DNA of 64,000 nt, from assembly GCF_012641365.1 (NCBI RefSeq), contig NZ_JABAIM010000005.1, positions 124,001-188,000 on the forward strand, read 5' to 3'. Positions 52,754 to 60,215 of this stretch are shown one piece after another. Each line of letters starts with the position of its first letter. Within the stretch, counting starts at the first letter, position 1. Both the position numbers and the translations under genes were made by a program. Source of the stretch: Leeia aquatica. GTDB lineage: Bacteria > Pseudomonadota > Gammaproteobacteria > Burkholderiales > Leeiaceae. The notes below the pieces were generated by a model. It was not told the DNA's origin, did no database searches, and saw only the letters and a program-made list of their open reading frames with translations.

Positions 52754-53431
52754 TTAAAGCGGTAGCTGGCAGCGCGCCGAGAGATGGCGCATTACCGCAT
52801 GCAGGGAATTACAGACGGTGATGCCATGCGCCAGCAGCGCGCTGGAAGGCGCCTTGAGGTCCGGCACCATCAGTGGGGTCATGCCTGCGGCCAGAGCGGC
52901 CTGGACCCCAGGCTCGGAATCTTCCAGCACGACGCAGTGCGCCGGTTCCACCCCCAGCCGCTCGGCGGCGGCCAGAAAGATGTCGGGCTCCGGCTTGCCA
53001 CGGCTGACCTGATCGCCGCCGATCACATGTTCAAAGTAGCGCTGCACGCCGGCATGCGCCAGCTTGCGCAGCGCCATATCATGCCGGGTGGAAGTGGCCA
53101 CGGCGCGCGGCATGTTCAGTCGCTGCAGCCAGTCCAGCAGCTCGAACAAGCCGGGCTTGGTCTGCAGTCCGCCATCAAACAGCGCCGCCTCATAACGCGC
53201 CTTGAAGCGCTCACGCACCGCCAGCGGATCGAAACCCGAACCGAAATGCGCGGCCAGTATCTGGTCGGTATCGCGCGAATTGCGCCCCACCAGTTGCATG
53301 GCCAGCGAACGATCCATCACATAACCGTGATCCGCACAGGCATCCATGCCGGCTTGCTGAGCGATGCGCTCGGTATCGAGCATCAGCCCATCCATGTCAA
53401 ACAGCACGGCATGCAGCTTCAAAACAGACAT
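52754..53431 (-). CDS. HAD-superfamily hydrolase (phosphoglycolate phosphatase-like)
   Basis: 225 aa. Catalytic DxD in VLFDMDGLMLDTE, Thr/Ser motif ATST, Lys in SRGKPEPDIFLAAAERLG and acidic motif VVLEDSEPGV. Beta-phosphoglucomutase/GPH-like subfamily with a helical cap (residues ~20-80). The second of two adjacent ATGs is favoured for spacing from AAGGAG. It follows the NlpC/P60-like gene by 9 bp. Confidence 0.92.
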   Translation of the reverse strand: MSVLKLHAVLFDMDGLMLDTERIAQQAGMDACADHGYVMDRSLAMQLVGRNSRDTDQILAAHFGSGFDPLAVRERFKARYEAALFDGGLQTKPGLFELLDWLQRLNMPRAVATSTRHDMALRKLAHAGVQRYFEHVIGGDQVSRGKPEPDIFLAAAERLGVEPAHCVVLEDSEPGVQAALAAGMTPLMVPDLKAPSSALLAHGITVCNSLHAVMRHLSARCQLPL

Positions 53432-53440
53432 CATCCCTCC

Positions 53441-54151
53441 TTAGGGCTGGGCCTGGATACGGCCCATCAACAGCGCTTTACTGGCTTGCGGAATATAGTC
53501 GGACACCGGCAAGGTGCTCCAGGTATACCCCAGTGGTACACCGTTCAGATCGGCATACAGGCGGATGGTACCGCGCCCGACACCGTTGGCATTGCCACCC
53601 GGCAGCGCGCGACTATCGCGCGGGCCGTGCGCCGACTTGCTCGAGTCAATCACCTTGACCTGCCACTGGTAGGTGCCCGGCACCTTGGGTGGGCTGGAGC
53701 CGCCGGACTCAACCGGTGCCTCATCCACGATCATGATGTGACCGGTATCATCATCCTCAGGCGGATTACGAATCACGATCAAATCCCCCGGCTGCAGGTT
53801 CTGCACCCGGGTGACGGCCTGAAAACCCTGGTTCTCGGCCACCGCCTGAAAGTAATGAATGGCCTGTGGCTCACGGCCGGCCCGGCTACGCAGGCTGGCC
53901 AGCAGCTTGGGCTGCGTCCGCGAGAGTAAGCCATTCACCAGACCGCTGCAGTCGGTATACGCCGTCGCTTTGCCACTATCCGGCCAGGTGATCTGACTCT
54001 GATGTTGATAGTGGCTGGCCCCGGCACTCAGGCTGCCCAGCAGGCTGCGTACCAGCGTCAGGTGGGCTGGGGCCTCTGCCGACCAGGCCGGTAGCGCCAA
54101 CAACAGTGCCAGCCCACACAGGGGACGTCCAAGCGTACGAAAGATCACCAT
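53441..54151 (-). CDS. Putative secreted NlpC/P60-like cysteine hydrolase
   Basis: 236 aa with a signal peptide (residues ~1-24, LCGLALLLALPAWS). Nucleophile motif YTDCSGLVNGLL and histidine motif DTGHIMIVDE match the Cys/His arrangement of NlpC/P60 or CHAP domains. No binding domain is recognised. It starts three bases before the exonuclease gene ends, so the three genes are one operon. A role in cell-wall cleavage is inference. Confidence 0.78.
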   Translation of the reverse strand: MVIFRTLGRPLCGLALLLALPAWSAEAPAHLTLVRSLLGSLSAGASHYQHQSQITWPDSGKATAYTDCSGLVNGLLSRTQPKLLASLRSRAGREPQAIHYFQAVAENQGFQAVTRVQNLQPGDLIVIRNPPEDDDTGHIMIVDEAPVESGGSSPPKVPGTYQWQVKVIDSSKSAHGPRDSRALPGGNANGVGRGTIRLYADLNGVPLGYTWSTLPVSDYIPQASKALLMGRIQAQP

Positions 54152-54154
54152 GGG

Positions 54155-55615
54155 CTACATACCTCCTTGTCGCGATGGGCGCACCAACACGCGATGCACC
54201 CGGTCCTGCGGATAACGGCGCAGGGTGGATTGCAAAATACGATACAGCTCAGCATCAAACGGAGGCAACGGGGCCTGCAACAGATCGATAGCCGCTGCCT
54301 CAGTGGGCGCCGAGCCCAGATAACGCCATTGGTACAATGCATGCCAATCGGCATGCAGGCCGCTGCTGTCCGGCTCTTGCAACAGAACGGGCCCTGGATA
54401 CGGCCACTCTGCCAGGCGCAGCTTGCCCAGCGCGGTCATCAGTCGGGCGCTGTGAAAAGACAAGGGTTCCCGCCCGACGCAGGCCCCCGCGCATTTGCGC
54501 CCCTGGAAGGCAAAGCAGGGACTATTGACTTGGCGTCCCGGCTGCTCCAGCCCAAGATGGATGAGACAGAGCTGGTAGCGTTCCGCCAGCTTGCGCAGGG
54601 CCTGCTGCGCCTCACGCGGGCTGCGGTAGAGGCCGTGGCAGGCCTGCCCGTCCGGCAGTGGGTCACGCAGCGATACCAGAGCGGGTCGAAACACCTCTTC
54701 TCCCACTCGCTGCAGTACCCAGCTCAACACTTCCGCTCCGGCGCGCCCCTGCGGATTGGCGGCAGGCTGGTGTTGCTGCACCCATTGCGCCTCCAGCAGG
54801 CTGGCACCCAGCTCGCCACAGGTACTGACATGCTCGATGCGGCGAACCTGCGCGCCCAGCCCCGGTGGCAAGCCCTTGGTCGGTTTGTCACTGAAATGAG
54901 TCAGTATCCGTTTGCGCAGGTGGCTGGCCTTGCCCACATACAGCGGCCCCTGCTCGCCCCACAGCTGATAGGCCCCGGGGCCATCCGGCAGCTGGTCCAG
55001 CGACTCCGCATCCAGTCCCGGCGGCAATACCGGCCCTTGCAGCATCTCGGCCACCGCTTGCCATACCACCTCCGCCCCCAGCTCCGCTTCAGCGGCCTGC
55101 AGAAAGTGCCACAGCAGGCGAGCATCGCTCAGCGCACGATGGCGGGTCGCGTCTGACGGCAACTGGTGCCGTTCCACCAGCGCATCCAGATTGTGTTTGT
55201 AATGTTGGGGGTAGAGCTTGCGCGACAGTTTGACGGTACAGAGCACAGGCGCCCGAAACGTCAGCCCAACACCGGCAAACGCCTGTTTGAGGAAGCCATA
55301 GTCAAAACGGGCATTGTGGGCGACGAACAGCTTGCCCTGCAGCCGCGACCAGACCTCCTCCGCCAGCGCGTCGAAACGCGGTGCGTCTGCCACCATGGCA
55401 TCGTCAATGCCGGTAAGCCGGGTAATGAAAGGCGGGATGGCTTGCTGCGGGTTGACCAGGCTGCTCCACGCCTGCACCTCTCCATCCAGCACCTCCACCA
55501 GTCCTATTTCGGTGATACGATCCCGCTCCACCGAAGCACCGGTGGTTTCCAGGTCCACGCACACCAGCGCCGGGCGCTGCACCATGCCATGCTGCCGTTC
55601 AATGAAAGCTCGCAT
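54155..55615 (-). CDS. DnaQ-type exonuclease fused to GIY-YIG (Cho/UvrC-like) nuclease
   Basis: 486 aa. Residues 10-185: DEDDh exonuclease with VDLETTG, HNARFDYGFL and HRALSDARLLWH. Residues ~205-300: GIY-YIG domain GPGAYQLWGEQGPLYVGKASHLRKRILTHF with catalytic Arg and the Glu of LEAQWVQQHQP; then a UvrC-type Cys cluster CFAFQGRKCAGAC. This matches the epsilon-exonuclease/UvrC-N fusion known in some bacteria (e.g. mycobacterial Rv2191 type), probably in DNA repair. ATG 55615 has AAGGG upstream. Confidence 0.9.
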   Translation of the reverse strand: MRAFIERQHGMVQRPALVCVDLETTGASVERDRITEIGLVEVLDGEVQAWSSLVNPQQAIPPFITRLTGIDDAMVADAPRFDALAEEVWSRLQGKLFVAHNARFDYGFLKQAFAGVGLTFRAPVLCTVKLSRKLYPQHYKHNLDALVERHQLPSDATRHRALSDARLLWHFLQAAEAELGAEVVWQAVAEMLQGPVLPPGLDAESLDQLPDGPGAYQLWGEQGPLYVGKASHLRKRILTHFSDKPTKGLPPGLGAQVRRIEHVSTCGELGASLLEAQWVQQHQPAANPQGRAGAEVLSWVLQRVGEEVFRPALVSLRDPLPDGQACHGLYRSPREAQQALRKLAERYQLCLIHLGLEQPGRQVNSPCFAFQGRKCAGACVGREPLSFHSARLMTALGKLRLAEWPYPGPVLLQEPDSSGLHADWHALYQWRYLGSAPTEAAAIDLLQAPLPPFDAELYRILQSTLRRYPQDRVHRVLVRPSRQGGM

Positions 55616-55707
55616 TGTACGCCCTTTGCCGACATACGGCAGGCAGGGTGCGCCTGACCCCGCTACACTGAGCATGTCCCACCCTGCACCATGCCGCTGG
55701 AACCGAC

Positions 55708-56481
55708 ATGATCCGCTTATTCGCTGTCTCCATTTTGCTGGGGCTCACGGCACTCCCCGTCCATGCCTTCCGCCTGTGCGTTCCCGAGCAGGACTTTTAC
55801 CCTTTGATGGTCCTGCAAGGGCGGGATGGCACCGCGGTGCGCCTGACCAATATGGTTTTTGATCAGCTGGATATGTCGCTGGAGGTGGTGCACCGCCCCA
55901 TTACCCGATGCCTGCAAGAGCTGCAGCACAATCTGGTGGATGGTTTCCTCGCTTCGCCCTTTACCCCGGAGCGCAGCCAGATGGGGGTGTTCCCGTTGAA
56001 AGATCAGGATGGGTTACCCGATGAGCGATTGGCAACGCTGGAGTGGACCTATGCACTGTACCGCCGCAAAGGCGATACGGTAGGCTGGGAAAATCGCCGT
56101 TTCACCGGACTGAACGGACCACTGGGCATCTCATCAGGTGCCGCCATTACCCTGACCATGCGGCAGCAAGGCGTGGAGGTGGATGATGGCGCCAGTACGG
56201 TCATCCTGAATCTGGAGAAGCTGGCCGCCGGCCGGGTGCAGGCCAGCCTGCTGCCCCGCTCGGTGGCGGACTATCTGCTGCTGCACACCCCAAAGTTGCA
56301 GGCCACCATCGAGCAAGCCCACCCCGAAGTGGCCACCGGCAAGCTCTATCTGCTCCTGGCCAAAGACTGGTTCCAGCGCAACCCGATACTGGCACAGCAG
56401 CTCTGGGCGGCTTTCCCCAAAGTGCGGCGCTCCAAAGCCTACCAGCGCAGTGAAGCGGACTTCCTGCGGCGTTACCCCTGA
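55708..56481 (+). CDS. Amino-acid ABC substrate-binding protein (SBP_bac_3 type)
   Basis: 257 aa, signal peptide (LFAVSILLGLTALPVHA, about residues 4-20), then an SBP_bac_3-like bilobed domain (RLCVPEQDFYPLMVLQGRDGTAVRLTNMVFDQLDMSLEVV; DGFLASPFTPER). No transporter gene is linked and the typical ligand Arg/Asp pair is not obvious, so the ligand is unknown. Its 3' end overlaps the convergent Bcr/CflA gene by 10 bp. Confidence 0.8.
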   Translation: MIRLFAVSILLGLTALPVHAFRLCVPEQDFYPLMVLQGRDGTAVRLTNMVFDQLDMSLEVVHRPITRCLQELQHNLVDGFLASPFTPERSQMGVFPLKDQDGLPDERLATLEWTYALYRRKGDTVGWENRRFTGLNGPLGISSGAAITLTMRQQGVEVDDGASTVILNLEKLAAGRVQASLLPRSVADYLLLHTPKLQATIEQAHPEVATGKLYLLLAKDWFQRNPILAQQLWAAFPKVRRSKAYQRSEADFLRRYP

Positions 56482-57695
56482 GACGGCACCCCGGTTTCCC
56501 GCGCGGCCAGCCGGGTATAACCATACCAAGCGGTGATGGAAAGTACATTCAGCACCAGCATGCCCGCTGACAATCCCGCCAGGGAGGGTGACAGCCAGGG
56601 GGACAGCACACCGCTAACCACGGCCGAAAACGCCACCTGCAAAGAGGCTTGCAAAGAGGCCACCATGCCCCGTCGGGACGGGTTGCACTCCAGTGCCAGC
56701 AGCGTGAGCGTGGCACTGCCCAGCGACATGCCGATGTTGAACACCATCAGCGGCCCGATATTCAGCCAAACCGAAGGCTGCCCCCAGCAGCTGTGCAGCA
56801 GGTTGAACAGGGCCGCTCCGCCCAGCATGGCAAACGCCAGTCGCATGACCTGCATCGGTGTCAGCTTGCCCGCCAGCCTGCCTGATAGCCAGCCGCCAAG
56901 GAAAATCCCCACCACGGCCGGTACAAACATATAGCCAAACTGGGTTTCCTTCAGCCCAAGATGATGGACCAGAAACACCGGAGCGGAGGAAATGTAGAGG
57001 AACAAGCCACCAAAATTGAGGGCCACGCAGGCCACCAGCAACAGGAAACGCCCGTGGGTCAGCAAGTCGCGATACCCCTCCAGCAGCGCATGCGGAGCCA
57101 GTGATTGGCGCTGATGCAGGGGCAAGGTTTCCGGTAGTGCCCGCCAGCACACCATCAACAAGATGGTCGCCACCAGGCCGACAAACAGGAAGATGGAATG
57201 CCAGCCAAACGCCACATGCAGGGCGCCCCCGATGATCGGGGCAATGCCCGGCGCAATGGAAAACAACATGGTGACGCGGGACATCAGCACTTGCGCCACA
57301 TGGCCGTCAAAGCGGTCGCGAATCATCGCTCTGCCCACCGCAATCCCGGCTCCGGCAGACATGCCCTGTAACGCCCGGAACACCAGCAGGTATTCGATGC
57401 GGTAAGAGGCTGCGCAACCAAGAGTCGCTATCGCAAACACAAACAGCGACACCAGAATCACCGGTCTGCGCCCGACGGCATCGGAAATCGAGCCATGCCA
57501 CAGCATCATGGCGCTATAGGCCAGCATGTAGACCGACAAGGTCTGCTGCACCTGCAAGGGCGTTGCATGCAAGGTACGGCCAATTTCCGCGAAGGCCGGC
57601 AGATAGGTGTCAACCGAGAACGGCCCCAGCATGGCCAACGCAGCCAGCATGGCGGCGAGGGTCCAGTCCGGGTGGTGGCGGGTGGCGCGGGTCAT
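56472..57695 (-). CDS. Bcr/CflA family multidrug efflux transporter
   Basis: 407 aa MFS exporter with 12 hydrophobic segments. The start WTLAAMLAALAMLGPFSVDTYLPAF is typical of Bcr/CflA, and motif A is DAVGRRPVILVSL; GIAPIIGGAL lies in helix 5. Bcr-type proteins export bicyclomycin, sulfonamides or cysteine; which one is unknown here. Tail-to-tail with the SBP gene. Confidence 0.92.
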   Translation of the reverse strand: MTRATRHHPDWTLAAMLAALAMLGPFSVDTYLPAFAEIGRTLHATPLQVQQTLSVYMLAYSAMMLWHGSISDAVGRRPVILVSLFVFAIATLGCAASYRIEYLLVFRALQGMSAGAGIAVGRAMIRDRFDGHVAQVLMSRVTMLFSIAPGIAPIIGGALHVAFGWHSIFLFVGLVATILLMVCWRALPETLPLHQRQSLAPHALLEGYRDLLTHGRFLLLVACVALNFGGLFLYISSAPVFLVHHLGLKETQFGYMFVPAVVGIFLGGWLSGRLAGKLTPMQVMRLAFAMLGGAALFNLLHSCWGQPSVWLNIGPLMVFNIGMSLGSATLTLLALECNPSRRGMVASLQASLQVAFSAVVSGVLSPWLSPSLAGLSAGMLVLNVLSITAWYGYTRLAARETGVPSQG

Positions 57696-57787
57696 GAATG
57701 GTCCTTGCTAAAGAACCATCATGCGTGGATGACCATGCAAGGTACAGGTACAGCCGGATAGAAATCAGGCGGACAATTCTGTTGAGA

Positions 57788-58390
57788 TCAATCACGCCGC
57801 CATTGCCACTCCGCCTGCCAGTTTTCCGCCCGCTTGGGCGTGATGCTCCGGTAGAAGGCGCGCAGTTGTTCCAGATCCTGATCCATATTGCCGCTGGGCA
57901 TGATGGCCGGGCCAAAGCCGCCACGCTTGCGCCGGTAGTCCAGATAGGCGGGTACCATGGGCACCGCCGCCCCCAGCGCCACATGGTAGAAGCCGGTTTT
58001 CCAGGTTTGCACCACACCACGGGTGCCTTCCGGGGTGATGGCGAGAGTCAGCTGCGGATAGCGCGCCACCGTCTCGACCAGTTGCTCCACCAGATTGTAA
58101 GCACGATCGCGCTTGACCGGGATGCCGCCCAGCCAGCGCATGACTGGCCCGGCAGGGCCCTTGAACAGGGAGTGCTTGCCCAGCCAGCGTGGCTTGCCAC
58201 CTCCAGCAAAGCACAATGCCAAGCCGATTGGGAAATCCCAGTTGCTGGTGTGAGGGGCGACTACCAGCACATATTTCTGGTGCGCCGGAAACGGGTTATC
58301 CAGCTTCCAGCCACTCAGCCACAGCCCGACACGGGATACCAGTACAAACAGATGCCGCAGTATCGGCGTTTCAAATACAGTGCGCTGCAT
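57788..58390 (-). CDS. Lysophospholipid acyltransferase (PlsC-like)
   Basis: 200 aa. HTSNWDFPIGL is a variant H-x4-D acyltransferase motif and TPEGTRG is the second. The length is short and one N-terminal hydrophobic region (LRHLFVLVSRVGLWLSG) would anchor it at the inner membrane. ATG 58390 is favoured because a TATAGT -10 at about 58420-58425 lies just upstream of it; a TTG 51 bases further is possible. Substrate acyl acceptor unknown. Confidence 0.85.
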   Translation of the reverse strand: MQRTVFETPILRHLFVLVSRVGLWLSGWKLDNPFPAHQKYVLVVAPHTSNWDFPIGLALCFAGGGKPRWLGKHSLFKGPAGPVMRWLGGIPVKRDRAYNLVEQLVETVARYPQLTLAITPEGTRGVVQTWKTGFYHVALGAAVPMVPAYLDYRRKRGGFGPAIMPSGNMDQDLEQLRAFYRSITPKRAENWQAEWQWRRD

Positions 58391-58521
58391 GCCGGACCAC
58401 TCAAACGGGAAAAGGCGTTCACTATACTGCGTTCTGTTCAACCTTGCTCACCCGACCGGTCAGTAGTGCGGGGGTTGGGGCGGCATGGCACAATAGCGGC
58501 ATTGCACTCAGGTAGACCCGC

Positions 58522-59055
58522 ATGGCCATCCGCCCCGTCCTGAAAATGGGCCACCCCACCCTGCTGCTGCACGCCGAACCCGAAACCCGGTTTGGCAGCC
58601 TCGAATTGCGTGCGCTGATTGAAGACCTGCACGACACCATGCTGGCGGAAGGTGGTGTGGGGATTGCCGCGCCACAGATTGGGGTGTCCCGCCAAGTGGT
58701 GATCTTTGGTTTTGAGCGTAGCGAACGTTATCCGGAAGCCCCGCCCGTCCCCTATACCGTCTTGCTGAATCCGGTCATCACCCCGCTGGACGAGGTCGAG
58801 GAAGAGGGCTGGGAAGGCTGCCTGTCGGTACCCGGTTTACGTGGCAAGGTGCCACGCCATGTGCGCATTCGCTACCAGGGCCAGGACCCGGATGGCCAGC
58901 CGATTGACCGGGTGGCAGAAGGCTTCCATGCCCGCGTGGTCCAGCATGAATGCGACCACCTGTGGGGCACCCTCTACCCCACCCGCATCCGTGACCTCAA
59001 ACAGTTTGGCTTTACCGATGCCCTGTTTGCCACACCGTCACCCTCCACTGACTGA
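58522..59055 (+). CDS. def: Peptide deformylase
   Basis: 177 aa Fe2+ metalloenzyme removing formyl from nascent N-terminal Met. All three motifs are present: [22 protein letters not shown] and [15 protein letters not shown]. The spacing matches type I deformylases; the region between motifs 1 and 2 has a short insertion ([12 protein letters not shown]). It converges with tdk, 3 bp apart. It is not next to fmt, so a second def may exist elsewhere. Confidence 0.95.
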   Translation: MAIRPVLKMGHPTLLLHAEPETRFGSLELRALIEDLHDTMLAEGGVGIAAPQIGVSRQVVIFGFERSERYPEAPPVPYTVLLNPVITPLDEVEEEGWEGCLSVPGLRGKVPRHVRIRYQGQDPDGQPIDRVAEGFHARVVQHECDHLWGTLYPTRIRDLKQFGFTDALFATPSPSTD

Positions 59056-59058
59056 CGC

Positions 59059-59619
59059 TTAGCCCAGATAGAAGCAGCGGGCACATACCGAGCGGTAACG
59101 GCTGTTGCCGCCCACTTCCACCTGCTCTCCTTCCCTCACCCGCTGCCCTTGGGCATCGATGCGGGTGTTCATGGTGGCTTTGCGACCACACAGGCAAATG
59201 GTCTTCATTTCTTCGAGGTCATCCGCCAGCGCCAGCAGATAGATGGCTCCGGGGAAGGGTTCGCCCTGAAAGTCACTGCGGATGCCGTAGCAAATCACCG
59301 GAATATTGCGGGTGTGGGCAAAGCGGTGCAGTTGCCGCACCTGGCCCGGGGTCAGGAACTGGGCCTCATCAATCAGCACGCAGGCCAACTGTTGCTCATC
59401 GGCCAGCGCGGTACCAAAATCCAGCTGTGGCGAAAAGGTACGCGCCTCCCGCTGCAAACCCAGCCGTGAGGCGATCTGCCCCACCCCAAAGCGGTCATCC
59501 AGTTCTGCGGTATACAGCACTACCCGCTGCTGCTGTTCTTCGTAGTTGAAAGCCACCTGCAGCAAGGCGGTGGATTTGCCTGCATTCATCGCGGCATAAC
59601 GGAAATACAGTTTGGCCAT
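59059..59619 (-). CDS. tdk: Thymidine kinase (type II)
   Basis: 186 aa. P-loop MNAGKSTALLQV, catalytic Glu in LIDEAQFLTPGQVRQL, lasso loop GIRSDFQGEPFPG and the structural zinc site CLCGRKA ... CARCFYLG. Closely resembles E. coli Tdk. Phosphorylates thymidine in pyrimidine salvage. Four bases separate it from yaeQ upstream. Confidence 0.97.
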   Translation of the reverse strand: MAKLYFRYAAMNAGKSTALLQVAFNYEEQQQRVVLYTAELDDRFGVGQIASRLGLQREARTFSPQLDFGTALADEQQLACVLIDEAQFLTPGQVRQLHRFAHTRNIPVICYGIRSDFQGEPFPGAIYLLALADDLEEMKTICLCGRKATMNTRIDAQGQRVREGEQVEVGGNSRYRSVCARCFYLG

Positions 59620-59622
59620 GGA

Positions 59623-60189
59623 TTACGCCTTGAGGCTACGGGACGCTGGATCCCCTTGCAGACAGCTGAGTCGCACGGTGACCGAATGCTCGCCATCCGT
59701 GAGCCAGACCTCACCATCCTGCAGGGTACACTGCAACTGCATGTTGCGCTGGGTCAGCCGGGTCATCGCCTGACTATCCTCTGCGCTCACTCGCCACACC
59801 AGCAGATTGTCCAGCCCGGACAGCTCACCGCGCTGTTGTGCCCACCAGACGTCGGCCGCCGCGCCGCCATACACCAGCAGCACCACCTGCTGTGCCCGGC
59901 GACTGGCCTTGCGCAGCTGTTTGGGGTCAGGCAGACCAACGTCGATCCACCACAACAGCTCACCGCTGTAGTCCTGCTGGGCCAGCGCGGCTTCATCTTC
60001 ATTGGAGAGTCCACGCCCAAAGGCCAGCCGCTCATCGGCATAGAGGGCAAACGCCAGCAGGCGCACCATCAGCCGCTCGTCGGTCTCGGAGGGATGTCGC
60101 GCCAGGGTCAGCGCGTAATCCTGATAGTGGCCGCGCTCCAGATCAGCCAGCTGCAGATTGCATTTGAATACGGTTGCGCTGAGCGCCAT
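59623..60189 (-). CDS. yaeQ: YaeQ family protein
   Basis: 188 aa. MALSATVFKCNLQLADLERGHYQDYALTLARHPSETDERLMVRLLAFALYADE is the YaeQ hallmark, with GLSNEDEAALAQQDYSGELLWWIDVGLPD. PD-(D/E)xK-related fold; role unknown, once linked to RfaH suppression. ATG 60189 is the family start. Confidence 0.95.
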   Translation of the reverse strand: MALSATVFKCNLQLADLERGHYQDYALTLARHPSETDERLMVRLLAFALYADERLAFGRGLSNEDEAALAQQDYSGELLWWIDVGLPDPKQLRKASRRAQQVVLLVYGGAAADVWWAQQRGELSGLDNLLVWRVSAEDSQAMTRLTQRNMQLQCTLQDGEVWLTDGEHSVTVRLSCLQGDPASRSLKA

Positions 60190-60215
60190 GATGCATCCCG
60201 GCAAAAGCCGCGATT

